From Nymphaea colorata (Eukaryota > Streptophyta > Magnoliopsida > Nymphaeales > Nymphaeaceae): a DNA stretch of 64,000 bases. The position numbers were made by a program, and so were the translations under genes. The stretch is from positions 19,776,370 to 19,840,369 of the forward strand of contig NC_045140.1 of NCBI RefSeq assembly GCF_008831285.2. Direction: 5' to 3'. Numbering within the stretch: position 1 is the stretch's first letter; each line of letters opens with the position of its first letter. Positions 1 through 12,429 of this stretch are shown one piece after another. The notes beneath the pieces are model-generated. The model did not search any database. It worked only from the letters and a program-made list of their open reading frames with translations, and had not been told where the DNA came from.

Positions 1-56
1 CTCAATCAACAATTATACAACTGGGAATTTCTTTTCCATCAAAAACAAGGGAATAC

Positions 57-3000
57 CTCTGGATGGGAAGACAGTATAGGTTGGCAACACCCAATTGTTT
101 TGCCTGCAAATCTCATCCAAATCCTACAGGCGAAAAAAACTTCCCTGAACTTATTCCTCATCAAAAGAGTCCAGAAATAAAAGTAACAGAGTATAAATGA
201 GTCATGAAGAGAAAAGAAAATAGGTTCGCCTTTAAAAGAACCACAACCTTGCACAATCAAGGCCCAGACATTATGCTTCTAAGGAATGGAAAATCAAACT
301 TACGATCTATTTTATCTCAAGATTATATACTAATCCTTACATGGTCAACCATTTAGTAGCTTTAATTGTTTTAACCAGCTCCATGCCATTGAATAAAGGA
401 AGATGTGTGATTAGGATGCCCTCAACAAAATAAAAACCAACACGTGACGTACTTCTGAAAGGATGAAAATACCTTGAGAAAAGAGACTCCTTTTCTCTTG
501 AGATCATATCTCCCATTCAACGGCTAAGAGGCTAGTTAACATAGTTGAAACCACAACTATTGCGATATTTTCAATTGAAGAAAAAAAATAAAGAAAATGA
601 GAAAAAGTAAAAATATTGCGATATTTTGAAAAAAACATTAAAAGTCAATTTTATCGCAATTTTATTGCTATTTTGTTATTTATTTTTAATTAAATATACA
701 AGTCATATATAGGTGTCTAAACTGAAATAATTAAAAGCACTTAAGCAAGGTGGAGACACATAATTTTGGTAGAGGTATAAAAACAGTAAATATAGAAGAA
801 TTTTTTTATCTTTATTCTTTAATAACTTGCCGGAAGCCATGGCTGGGCAGCCTAACTAGTTTAGTACTGTACTAAGAACGTTTTGGAGATATTCTGAAAA
901 AGTGACTTTCGCTTGTCACCATGGGAAAAGACAATGTCATGGTATCAGTGCATTGGTGATTCAGTAAACTTTCTCTACAGGTTCTTACTTTTAAACCTGC
1001 TAAAGTTCAAGCTTTTACGCTGCCATCCATCAACAGTATAAACCACAAGAATTAAGTTCAACTTGAAAGTACTTGCCTGGCATGGGCTATATAAATTAAG
1101 AATTGCCTCTGACAGCCTTTTCCTTTTATTGCCCTGAATTGCATATTTTTCTTCAGAACTAGCATCTAGAAATTCATTCTTAGTTCTGATCATGGATGCA
1201 GTGCCCAGATTTGGGTGAGATTCCAAGGTTTCTTCTTCTGAAGGTGCAACATCACAACCTTCTATCACAGTTTCAATGATCAGAGTAGATGCTTCATCTC
1301 CACCTGCAAAATAATATCAAAAGATGTTTTATTTCTACAGGAAGCTATTAAGCATGTTAAACAATCTTATAGATAGGCAAGAAAGCTACAAATTGTGATA
1401 CCATCTCCTAGAGAAGCATATCATTAGACAACCTTTGCTACTTTACAGAACCATGGGCTGAGTCACATGGGTAAGCCACTCGGATCCAAGTACCCATTGT
1501 CAATATGGCAACTATGGGATGCATGTGGGTATGTTTTGGATCGGATTAGGGTCAGACATAGAAATTTATTGATGTAAATGGGTATATTACGGAGCAACAG
1601 TCATGCCAGTAACCATATTAACTAAGTCACATGGGTACTTTAGTAATATAACAACCCGACCCACTCCTGGGCTCGGGCCCCTGGTTCGACAGATCCCAAC
1701 CCGCCTCTAGCAGTTTCGGCTCCAACCCCAAAAAGGCTAAGAACCAAGACAATCATTTCATTAATGATCTCCCTTTATAAGCCCTTGAAGATCTTTCACA
1801 ATTTTCAATACGAGACTAAAGTTATCGGATGTTACAATCCACCCCCCTTAAGGCACACGCGTCCACGCGTGTGGGACCCTAGCACCGAGTGTTGAACCGG
1901 CTCTGATACCACTATAACAACCCAACCCACTCCTGAGCTCGGGCCCCTGGTTCGACGGATCTCAACCCACCTCCTACAAGTTTCAGCTCCAACCCCAAAA
2001 AGGCTAAGAACCAGGACAATCATTTCATTAATAACCCCACTTTATAAGCCCTTGAAGATCTCTCACAATCTTCAATACGAGACTAAACTTCCGGGGTGTT
2101 GCAAATAAGGTCCCCAAACCCATATCACCATACGAACACAGCAAAACGGGTACTTGGACACACCTGGGTGTTTTTTAGCAGGAAATCAATATAAACTACT
2201 TACTTTTACTTGATCTATCTTGTTTTTAACTCAGATTTCATTCAATTTTTGTGAATTTATTGGTCATTAGAATGTACAACTTTTATTTATATTACTTGTT
2301 TTTTTAAATGTTGCTTTTGTTTTGAATTTTTTAATATTTTGCATATATACATATACATACCCTGCCGTACCCCATACCTGCATTTTCTAAAATTCTCTTT
2401 ACCCATATCTCCGTACCCATACCTGCACGAGCACCATGTGACTTAGCATATTAATTGTCTCATTTTCTTAGATCCATGAAAAGTTGAAAACATTATGGAG
2501 AATCCATCTACAGCTTATCTTAGAGTAGAGACATAACACGGAGGCTAAATAACTAATGTGCAACCATGACAAGACAAAAATAGCATATGATTAGCAACAG
2601 AAACACACCAAAGAATTCTAGTTAAGAAAATAATACAACAAACATGAATCCAACCATGGAACCTTATCTAAAACTCCTACAGTTTGCATGAGATCAATGG
2701 CAGTAAACTGGTGAATTAGCTGACAAGATGCTAACTAGGGCTGACATATCTGTACGAGATCAAGCATAAAAACTGCTCGTAAGTGCTTGTTTACCCAGCA
2801 TAGAGAAGCAACCAAATATAATTTGCAAACTAAATTATAATGTATACAAATAGGGTACAGCAGAAGAAAAAAAACAGCAAGTACCAGGCTGCACCACATA
2901 TATGTTCAGTAAAAGATGGCTATCTCACAAATAAACCTAAAAGCTGTACCTGCCATGATAGTTTGAATTTGCTTTTCACACAGAAAAATTGCATCCTCCA

Positions 3001-6000
3001 CCTGCCGCTGCTTTAATGATAACTGCCGATGCTCATGCACCTGCAAGCACAAAAATTTTTTGCCAAAAAAAAGATAATAAAAATGCAACCCTTGAGCATC
3101 ATGTACAAAGCAATAGAGAGAAAGTTCAAGCACATACTAGTTTTGCATGTTTCTTGTGCAGGACTTTTACAGCAGTCTGCAATAAAGCATGTTCCTTGGA
3201 TGACAACATCATTGTCAAGTTATTACCCTTCTTTGTGTGATCTTCAAATTGCAGAACAGAGAGGTTACTTTTTGCAAGTTCATCCTGATTGGAGAAATCA
3301 ACACCAAGTTCCCCAGAAGGCTTGGCACTTATGTCTCCAATTTGTGGCATCATTGGTGGTTTTTTTGTTCCAAACTGAGAAATGCTTCTTTCAGTTAGTC
3401 ACATGAATGGTGGACACTTACTAAACAAGAAAATAGGAGAATTACTAACGCATAAGACAAAAAAATAATTACATATCCATCGAAAGGAAAAATGTTAGAG
3501 AAAATAAGAATAACAGACTATGGCAGCAAAATAGGTTGTAGTGCAGAGTGGAGGTGTGCGTGTGTGAGAAATCAATAATCAAATTTAAGTGTTCATTGTT
3601 CAGGCTTTTCTAAAACAAAACCAAATGCTTGAATTTTTAAAACAAGAACTGATGCCTCCATGAAAATAATAAGTAAAATGATAATAAAATTAAACAACAG
3701 AACCTTTACTAGGCGTGGTCTTTGTCAAGATCAATCAGACAGGAGTTGACAATCCATAACCCGTGTTCTATATAATACATGAGTTCACATAGTAGCTGGT
3801 ATATTTGTTATTTCACTATGTTACAAAGATGATGGGATTTAATTAATGTACTTCTTGATTAAACACAAGAGAGCCAAAAGAGAATCCAGAAAATAAAGTG
3901 CACATCTACATGCTGAAAGAAGCCTTTGTTTGCTTTTGACATGAATATATAATTACATATGAACCATTTGTTAAAACCGCATGAACTTATCATAATTCAA
4001 ACTTAAAATTCAGCAGACTACTAAATGGTACTAAAATGTTTCCTCCATGAAGACTTTATAAAAACAGATAGTGCAATGGTTACAATTTAGATTCTTAGAG
4101 GGGCCAGTTTCTATATGTTTCATCTGAAACATCCAAAAAGGCACATGATCCAGCAGAGTAACATTCAACCCAGTAGAAAAAGAAACTCTACATCCATGAT
4201 ACTACCTCATTCCTTGTAACATTTTCTGAGCTGTTTAATGTGCCCCCAACATTGTGAAACGGCTCCAGTTGCTTGCAACAAGGTCTGACAACTTGATCTT
4301 CAGCAACAACAAATGAATCCTTGACAAAAGGAACCTCCCCAGAACCCAATAAAGCAGAGGGCTCTGAATCTTTGGAAGGAGCATCCGAGCCATATGGCTT
4401 AGCACCTTTCCCATAGTCATTTTCAATTACAGTAGGATCTGTACTGCAAATAACTGTATTTGAAATTTCATGAGATTGAGCTGTTTCATTGAGAATTTTG
4501 TTCTTCTTCAGGCTGTGTGAGTTGATGTTTTCTGGAGAACCAAGTTTTTCAACATTGTGATCCACCTGCATTTTCATAGATTGTGATTTACGTTTCTTCT
4601 TTTTCGACACTTTCCCATGACCATTTTCATTTGTGGCATGGTTTTCAGTGATATTCAAGCTTTTAGAATCTTCATCAGATAACCGTGATACATTGGAAGC
4701 TTTGTTTCCCTTCAAGTTACAAGAACTGTTGTCTGGAGAAGTGACACTTTGAACCTTACTGTCCATCAAAGTTGTTATATTTAATAACTGTGATACATTG
4801 GAAGTTTTGTTTCCCTTCAAGTTACAAGAAGGGTTGTCTGGAGAAGTGACACTTTGAACTTTACTGTCCATCAAAGTTGTTATATTTTCTGGTCCACCCA
4901 CTGATTGGACACTTTCTCTGTAAAGAAGCAACTAATCAGTGCACAATCAATTCACAGTTATAGAGATAGATTTAGAAGATTAACACAGCCATTAGGTGCC
5001 CTTGTTTGTGCAAATGGCCCTGTATAAAGTATAATCCTGCCATACCTGGACATCCAATCTGAGATTATCTTTTCATATGGAAATAATTGGAAAAAGGTGA
5101 CAGCTTCTGTTGTCTCATAACCATCGGACGCCTTGGCAACTATGGAACTCTGTAGGCTGCATAAAAAAAAAGGAATGCCCATGAGATGTACACATCCAAA
5201 AGGACACGGTTACTCATCCTTGTAACAGGCATTAAAGATTAATAAAGTTTGCAGAACTAGTATTACTATAAATCTTGGAGAAAATTGGGCAATTGTTTGC
5301 ATTCAAAAGAAGAAAATGAAAGCACAGTTACGAAATGTAGACTAGTGTACATCTTGCATACTCATCCACAAATATCACATAAAAAGAATATCCTCTTCTA
5401 GATAACATGAAGACCAGGTCCCACATTTGAAGGTACTAATTCACATGTCTAGAAGAAACACAATCCCAGTGTGGAAGTGGAAGCTTTTGCATTTTTTTAA
5501 TAATACAATTTATGCACGCATAATTTTTTTCATTACAAAATTTCTCCAAGTTGGAAAAAAGAAAAATTTAGATACACTAGGATAGTGTAATTTTTTATAC
5601 TAAAGACATGGTTTTCTTTTTGACAAATCCAAAAAATTAAGGTACTAAAAGCTCCTCCCATGGCTCTACCCTATGACACATGGGTGCAGGAAGTGGGAAA
5701 GGGTGCAAGTACGAGTGCGAGTGTGGTGCGGGGTGCAGCAAATTTCAAAAAACATAGGTGCAGGTGCAGGTGTGGCGAGGGTATGGGTATATATTTATAT
5801 ATATAATACAAAGTTATCATAGATTCCAAAACCTGTATCATTGTATTTCTTCCATGTAATATATATACTCTGGACTTTGGAGTTTGATTTCAGATCTTAC
5901 AATCTTACTCATAATATAAGTAGGCATTAAACAAGTATTTGTTATATACCTAGTAATATAAATTTATAACTGTATAAATATGTATCATATATTACATATA

Positions 6001-9000
6001 ACATATATAAGACTGATTAAAAAAACTGGTATACATTTATAGAACTTATAAGCAACATATGTATATGTATATATGACAAAATTGATAAATGAAACTTATG
6101 CAATTAATACATATAAGCAAACATGTTCCAAGATTAAGAAAATTTATAAACAGCAAAAAGTTAGAGCAGCATATAATATCTAGTATTAAACTGCAAAAAT
6201 ATGCAGTCAAGTACTAAAAAACAATATAACGAATGCAGCAAAAGTATGTAGCATTATTTCTTAAAAAAAAAAAAAATCAAAAAGTGGACAAAAATGACCT
6301 CAACGTGGTTTGACCACACCGTATTTGTGTTGACCACACCTGGTGCCATGTCAGAGGCCCACCCGAGTCGTGTCGACTCGGGTGCTTTTGCTGTTTTGGT
6401 GAGTCCGAGTGACATACGTCCTAGCCAATAGGCCTGGTGAACTGGGGCACTCTTGCACCCTACATTTATTTCTATAGAAAGAGATATTACAACCATGATC
6501 TATAATTCAGAAACACATAAAAAATTGGACCTAATTTTGGTAATAATCTTGCATTTAGTATAGGTATTTTCATGTTCAAGATTTTCTAAAGCTTCCATCT
6601 TCAAAAGAGTTCTATTGGTGGCATAAAAAAAAGATTAATTTAATTATATATTTAAATGAAAAGAGAGTTTTGTGAGAAGCCACATGAAAAGAAGCTCTAG
6701 AATCCTAAGCCGCCAAAGGAAGATTCTCCGACGACTCCGAAGGGGTTGAAGAATATTGATAAGTTGAGTAGTGGGAATCCACAAACTCTTCTTTGTCTTT
6801 GGAAGTGTCATCAACCGTGACAAGCCTCCATCTTCTTCCTTTAACTTTGGGTAATATGAATCAATCTATCTGCGTTCTCCACAATTATGATGATATATTT
6901 TCCCTGAATTATCATTGTAGATTGTATCCCTCACAATTATTGAAAATGGGCAGCCATAAGGTCTTATATTATCTCCAAATGTTGAAAATGGCTATAACTG
7001 AAGCCGCTTCACCATTTGAGAGCACCTTAAGTCTAGTTTCTTCTTAGACAATTTGGACAAAGCCTCTTCTACAAAAGCAAGTTTGGTTGATAAAGTAATT
7101 TGCTCAAATTTCTACCTACCTTGAACCATTAAAAGAACTAAAATTGTTCCTTCTTAAATAATGTTACCCAATTTCAAGCTCTTGAATATGCACCCATGTA
7201 GACTCAAGGAAAGAAACTTACCTTGTGACATGGTAACTGAAGAAAAAGGACTCATATATAGTCATGTCATGATTTTTGGTGACACATATCATTCTCCACA
7301 AATGATTTTGGTAGGCAACGTCATTCTAGTATTCATATTTTGAAGGCAATCTCATGCTTAACTAACAAGAGAAAATTCAGCCATGTTAGCACAAGTACTC
7401 AATTTTATACTATTTATAATCCAAAACATTGACCTGGAGCAATATTTTGAAACCCTATGACTTGAGACAACTATCCTGTCATCCATTATTGACTCATGGG
7501 GTCAACTTGGTGACTTGATCCCAGTTTTGTTACCATTCTTTTTGGAAGAAAGATATATAACTTGTTATTTTAACATAAAAAGGTTGTAGAATGACCTGAT
7601 TACTTGTATAATTTAGAAACAAGTCAATTAACATTAAGTAAAGTATTCAATAAGTTATAGTTACTCAAGTAATAACAAGAAGCCACACCATTGAGCCACT
7701 CTATAGTTGCATACTCCAACATACTTGAGTATCAAGCATCAATATATCAATTGAAACCAACAACTCAACAAAAACAAACATTAAAGTCAAGATAACATGT
7801 ATCACCAAATTTTGGGCAAAATGATCACTCACAGCCAGAGAAGTTGACAAGGGGAGTCAAACAAGTTTTGGATAAAAGCGAGTCTCCCTATTGTGTTGAC
7901 TCGGTAGAGGGCCAAGTCAAGCGAGTTAGCAGAGTCAATGAATCAACTGCGCAAGTCTTTGAAGTATTAACCATTGCTTAACAATACTTTATGTGCCATT
8001 CATCAAGTTTTTTCTCAAAATTTCCCATGGTGTTTATTTTTTTTTCTCCATCAAGCTCCCATCCTGACTCACCTTCTTATCAAGTTAAAGAACTTCACTT
8101 TGAGCCCATCATTATATCCAGAAAATATCTCTTGAATGTGGTGCTTCATGACAGTCATCAGGTCATTGAGTTATGTTGGCAACTCAGCTAAGTTATAAAT
8201 TTCTATGGTGTGCTTTTAAGTTGAAAAGGGGTTGACTAATGCACTGACACCAAGAGAGAGAGAGGAGGGGTCAATGCAGTGCCAATGAGAGAGAGGAAGG
8301 TCAATGCAGTGCCAACGAGAGAGAGAAGGGATTGGATCAGCCAGGGCAGATGCAGTGCCACCATGAGAGAGAGAGAGGGGGGGGGGGGGGGGAGAGAGAG
8401 AGAGAGAGAGAGAGGGAAGAAAAAGGAAACATGACATCCATGGCTGACACAATGCCACCTACAAAGAAAGAATGAGCCAGTGTGGTTGATGCCAGTGACC
8501 TACCACCAACCACTGCATCACTTTGTGAAATCCTCGCCTTGCAAATGCAGAGAAGGTTTGGATGAGAAAAATGATGCCTTTATAGGTGAACGTGGATCGT
8601 TTTAATGCATAAAACTGGGTCAAATACACGATATTGTTCACAATATGTCGCTAAAAATTGGATTGAGCCAAACTAGAAGGATCCTAATAAAAAATTTGGC
8701 AAGCCAACGATTTGAACAATCATGGACTGATTCCTTTAAATGGGTCATGAATTGGATCTTGACCCACCTCTGCCTGATCTGAGCCAACCTAAGTTGGCTC
8801 AACAAGTTACCAACTATACATCATGGTTGAAGACCATATCATTTAATTTGATGAGTTAATTTCATAGGAATGTGTTATCCTTGTTTCACATAATTAGGGA
8901 AACCTATTAGGAAACGAGAAGACGAAGTTAGACTACAAGAGGGAAGAAATCAACTTTTTGCAGAAAATCAAGGCCAGCACCAAGATTTTCTTGAACAACC

Positions 9001-12000
9001 AAAGCTTTGATACCGTGTAAGAATGGAAGTTGCTCTTGCTTGATGCAAATAAAAGGGCTTCTATAAGACCACCACTACAAAGCAATTGCTTGATCGATCT
9101 ATCATACAGGTACTCTCAAGTCTTGACAATAATACTTGAACACTAAGTCACATGAATACTTTAGTAAGGTCCCAATACCCTTGTTGTAGTACCAACATGA
9201 AAAAGTAGTACTTGGACACACTTAGGTACTTTTTGGGTCGAAATTGATCTCGTCTATTTATTTTTATTTGATGTAACTTGTTTATAACTCAGTTTTTTCA
9301 TTCTGTTTTGGAGAGTCAGTGGTCATGGCATTTATCATTTTTATTTATGTTACATGTTCATTTAAATGTTACTCTTGTTTTTTAATTTTTGTGATATTTT
9401 GCACATATACATATATATCCTACCATACTCTACCCACATTAACTAACATTGTCATGCCCATACCTGCATCATGCACCCACACATGCATCCATGCAACTCA
9501 GCTTGAACAAGATAAAGTTATATAAATCAAAAATACAAAAAATAACAGAGTTTTCATTATATTCCTAATTCATACCATGATATAAAACTAATACAAGGAA
9601 TCATTTATTTATAGACAAGGGAAGTGCTCTACTCATTGAGAGTGCCCAACAGCCAGTTATCTAGTAGTTGGTCAACGGCTAGAACAATTAATTACTGTAC
9701 TGCCCTTTGGGCATTATACTTAGCACATCAATAAGAAATTAAGAATAAAAATATAAAAAATAAAATTATCTAGTAGTTGGACACTCCTAATGGCTAGAAC
9801 AAATAATTAAAGTAATGCCCTTTGGGCACTACATGTATACATTAATAAGAACAAAAATACAAAAAGGCAGAAAATATTTACATCAACACATCCAAGTGTA
9901 TATGTTAACACTATTTAATATACACACATATATATGTTTTAACTTTTAACAATTTGATGTCCACTAAAGACCAGATATAGTAACAAGGCCACACGGACAT
10001 CAAAATTTGAATATACAAGAGTACATGGAGTACATAAGTTTGACATTGTTGAGACTTGAGACAAACCTGTTCAGTGCATCCTTAATAGGTACTTTTTTCA
10101 GTTGTTCACCAGGTTCCTTTAAACACTGCATGAGGTAAAATCGAGTAGTTGATCTAACTTTACTCAATGAATCTACATTGTCTCTTTGAAGGACCAAAAA
10201 ACATGAAGAATCAAGGCCTGCAATAGATGAATATAAAATGCCTTTGCAAAATCAGATATAGGTGATAGAGAAGCAGAAGCAGAAACAGTAGAATACCATC
10301 AACAATTGCTATCTTCCATAACCACTTGAATCACATAGTTAAGATAATGATAATTGATTAAGGAACCCAGCATTCAACAGTACCCAGGTATCTTCGACCA
10401 GTATTTGTGGAGGTTAGAAACTAGGTATTAGCCATTTCTCGAAGCTAAGGAAATCAAAATCATACAACCACATTTTTAGTTTGACACCATTACCAGTTTT
10501 ATCATTGACAGCAGAATGTGCAACTTGCAGGAGTGCCTCTTCATCCAAAGTTACTGGGCTAGAAGCTTGCTTTGACTGTGTTGTGCCACGAAAAATCTTC
10601 TTGGCAGGTGTAATTTGCTTCTCTAAATCGTTTTGTCCTGATGCATGTGTAGCAGCAGTAGTAATATCTTTTTCTATCAATGACCAAACTCCATGAATAA
10701 CAGAACCAAACTCTAGCAAGAAGTTCTGTTTCGCTGTGTCAACAAGAAGAACTGAAACTTTTGAGACTGGCCAACTATCTTTACGAGGAAGGCTGGTCAG
10801 AGCATTCAATCCATTACAAATATCAAAAGCTTCCATGATCATTTTCTCTGTGATTGTTTTCTGTCCTCCTTGGCCACAATTCACGAATGACAATAACATT
10901 TTTTTTGCAATAACAGCAACCTTTATGAAAGCTTGATAATCAAGAAATTCAACTTCTGGAAACTGTTTCCTGTGGAAGTAATTGTACAGCAACACAACCG
11001 CATGCATCTGAAACAAAAAGGGAGCAGAATGAGAAAAACCCTTCCCAGAGTCCTCGTAATAGGGAACAAAGAAAGAACCTATAAACTAATATAGCTGTCA
11101 AACCCCTGGAAACACTAGGAAATAACACGAACATTGCAGCCAGATTGAATAATTCCTTGTTATATCACTCCGTGAAGTAGATAACACATACAAGTACAGC
11201 TTCGGAACATTTAGATGGAAAAACCGCAAGGGTTACATAAGCAGTACATTCTAAAGGAACCGTAATCACAGAGAAAGCCGGGTGACTGGGCAGGGTATTT
11301 CCACAGTATAGCTGGTTGCTCAAAGAAAAGACCACGCTGCATAACTACCGTTAGTAAGACAACGTTAGAACACTTCTAAGGTTTCTCAAGAAATTTTGAT
11401 CTGTAGGCTTCCGATACAAGGTTTTGTATCATGACATGCCAATCTTCTCTATTTAATGCTATTTAAGCTCCAAGACAGAACTCACCCAAGTGCCCCAAAA
11501 AGTCCACAAAGTAATTACAAAATAGCAGGAAATCTTCAAAAAAGGAGAACCCTTCAAAAGCTTCAGAACCAGAGAAAGCTTTATTAACGTAGAAAGTATA
11601 ACAGAACAATCTTATCAATCATTCGCACATTGATCACCATTTGCCAATCAGCGAAAAAGCAACACTTCAAATGCAAACGACAGTCATTTTGATTTTCACT
11701 ACAGCATTTCATATTTTGATCTCATTCCTTCAACAGTTGGATTAATCCGAATAAGGCCTTTCGGTTACAGCATTCCGCGAAGGTCTACCGCAATCCAAAT
11801 TCTGAGAATGCGTAAAAGGAAGAAAAAGAAGAGCGAGTTAAGTTTGACTCGAAATGAGCAAGTACTCGCAAAACGAGAACCACACTTCGTCGGGTCGATC
11901 AAGAACCTACGGAAATTAATAACTTCTTTCCCCAGAACGCATTGGTTGCTAAATAATGCAAACCCGAAGAGGAAAAGAAAAAATTGATAGCTTAACCAAG

Positions 12001-12304
12001 AAAGGCGAAAAACATAAAGGAGGGCGCTACTGGCCGGAGAAAGGAAACCAAGAAAACGGTAGACAAGTTTCAGAGACATCGACTCCTGTTTTATAATGAA
12101 ATTTGCACGAAAAATGAAAAAAAAGAGACCAGAAGATACGGATGAGAGAGAAACCTGCTTCCCAATGGACTCTTCCAGTGATTTGGCGGGAGGATTACGG
12201 TTGGAGGAGAACTTTGGTAGGAGAGGAGAGACCAGCATATCCAGCAGAGCCTGCACTGTTTCCTCCATGGGAGTCGCCTCCCCGCATGGCAACGTCGACC
12301 CCAT
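57..12304 (-). CDS. Plant dsRNA-binding-domain protein of unknown function, 3' end outside the window
   Basis: Nine coding exons read leftwards: 12304-12155, 11007-10494, 10217-10067, 5156-5046, 4917-4206, 3374-3138, 3040-2950, 1303-1077 and 123-57, giving about 753 residues before the gene leaves the window. All phases join. The N-terminal part (MEETVQALLDMLV, then HAVVLLYNYFHRKQFPEVEF) is a conserved plant module I recognise only as an uncharacterised family. The middle, exon 5, is low in complexity and carries a basic KKKKRK stretch that could be a nuclear signal. The last exon starts DLDEICRQNNWVLPTYTV, which fits helix 1 and strand 1 of a double-stranded RNA-binding domain. From memory, PANTHER files this family as 'aleurone layer morphogenesis protein'; I could not check that. 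Two starts are possible, codon 1 (MGST) or codon 13 (MEET). Intron 8 is GC-AG. An RNA-binding role is inferred from the partial domain only. Confidence 0.8.
1647..2103 (-). mobile_element. TRIM (terminal-repeat retrotransposon in miniature), complete
   Basis: Two direct repeats of 190 and 191 bp (1647-1836 and 1913-2103) flank an internal part of only 76 bp. On the minus strand the internal part begins with TGGTATCAGAGCC, the primer-binding site for initiator Met tRNA, at about 1899-1911. It ends with a purine tract (AAGGGGGGTGGAT), which would serve as the polypurine tract. The repeats read TGTAACA...GGGTTGTTATA. Flanks are AGTAA (1642-1646) and AATAA (2104-2108), a 5-bp target duplication with one change. 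There is no coding capacity, so movement would need enzymes from another element. It sits in the 2949-1304 intron of the dsRBD gene. Confidence 0.88.
2104..2447 (+). repeat. Dispersed AT-rich repeat family, copy A (interrupted by the TRIM)
   Basis: This stretch aligns by eye with 9142-9505. Shared landmarks are TACTTGGACACAC, the order of T-rich blocks, ATATACATATACATA, and a CCCATACCTGCA end followed by ATG(T)GACTTAGC. The left part of the same copy lies at about 1440-1641, before the TRIM. No coding sequence is visible. Confidence 0.6.
4679..4888 (-). repeat. In-frame 105-bp tandem duplication inside exon 5
   Basis: Two adjacent 105-bp copies (4679-4783 and 4784-4888) encode two near-identical 35-residue units, each with NITTLMDSKVQSVTSP followed by NLKGNK. 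The length is a multiple of three, so the frame is kept. The copies differ at only a few sites, so the duplication looks recent. Confidence 0.9.
5655..5800 (-). repeat. Dispersed repeat family, inverted partial copy C
   Basis: Read on the minus strand, the order is ATATATACCCATACCC, a run of GCACC/CTGCACC words, then CCCATGTGTCATAG. This matches the right ends of copies A and B in order and spacing. The GTGC-rich block is expanded here. Similarity is by eye only. Confidence 0.45.
8236..8414. repeat. GA-rich minisatellite with a 16-G run
   Basis: Imperfect units of about 30 bp (GTCAATGCAGTGCCAA followed by GAGAGAGAG and a purine stretch) are repeated. They run into an alternating GA tract, an uninterrupted run of 16 G (8377-8392), and a further AG tract to about 8414. 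Confidence 0.8.
9142..9505 (+). repeat. Dispersed AT-rich repeat family, copy B
   Basis: This is a second copy of the family seen at 1440-2447, without the TRIM. It reads AAGTCACATGAATACTTTAGTAAGGTCCC across the point where copy A carries the TRIM, so it acts as the unoccupied site. The family is unidentified and has no coding region. Confidence 0.6.
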
Positions 12305-12429
12305 CTCTCACTCACACACACAGAGGGAGGCGACGGTCACGAGACGACGACGGCAAAGAGACTTCTGCTGCTTCGTCTGGTCCCGCTTCTGGAGTATCCG
12401 GAAACAGAGAAAAGGAGAGAGGAAGCACT

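Larger units (their letters stand above)
5157..10066. other. 4.9-kb intron of the dsRBD gene filled with repeats
   Basis: No exon fits in this intron: the flanking exons join in phase. It holds AT-rich dispersed repeats at both ends, a GA/G-run minisatellite at 8236-8414, and a GCTTTGATACC word near 9006 that resembles a decayed tRNA primer site next to a possible LTR. The interval 6650-7350 has short open frames but no domain I recognise. Confidence 0.6.

Noticed and set aside
6650-7350. Retroelement gag-like frames in the large intron of the dsRBD gene
   Set aside because: Both strands were read, but no zinc knuckle, protease or integrase motif was visible. Codon-like patches are too short to support a call.
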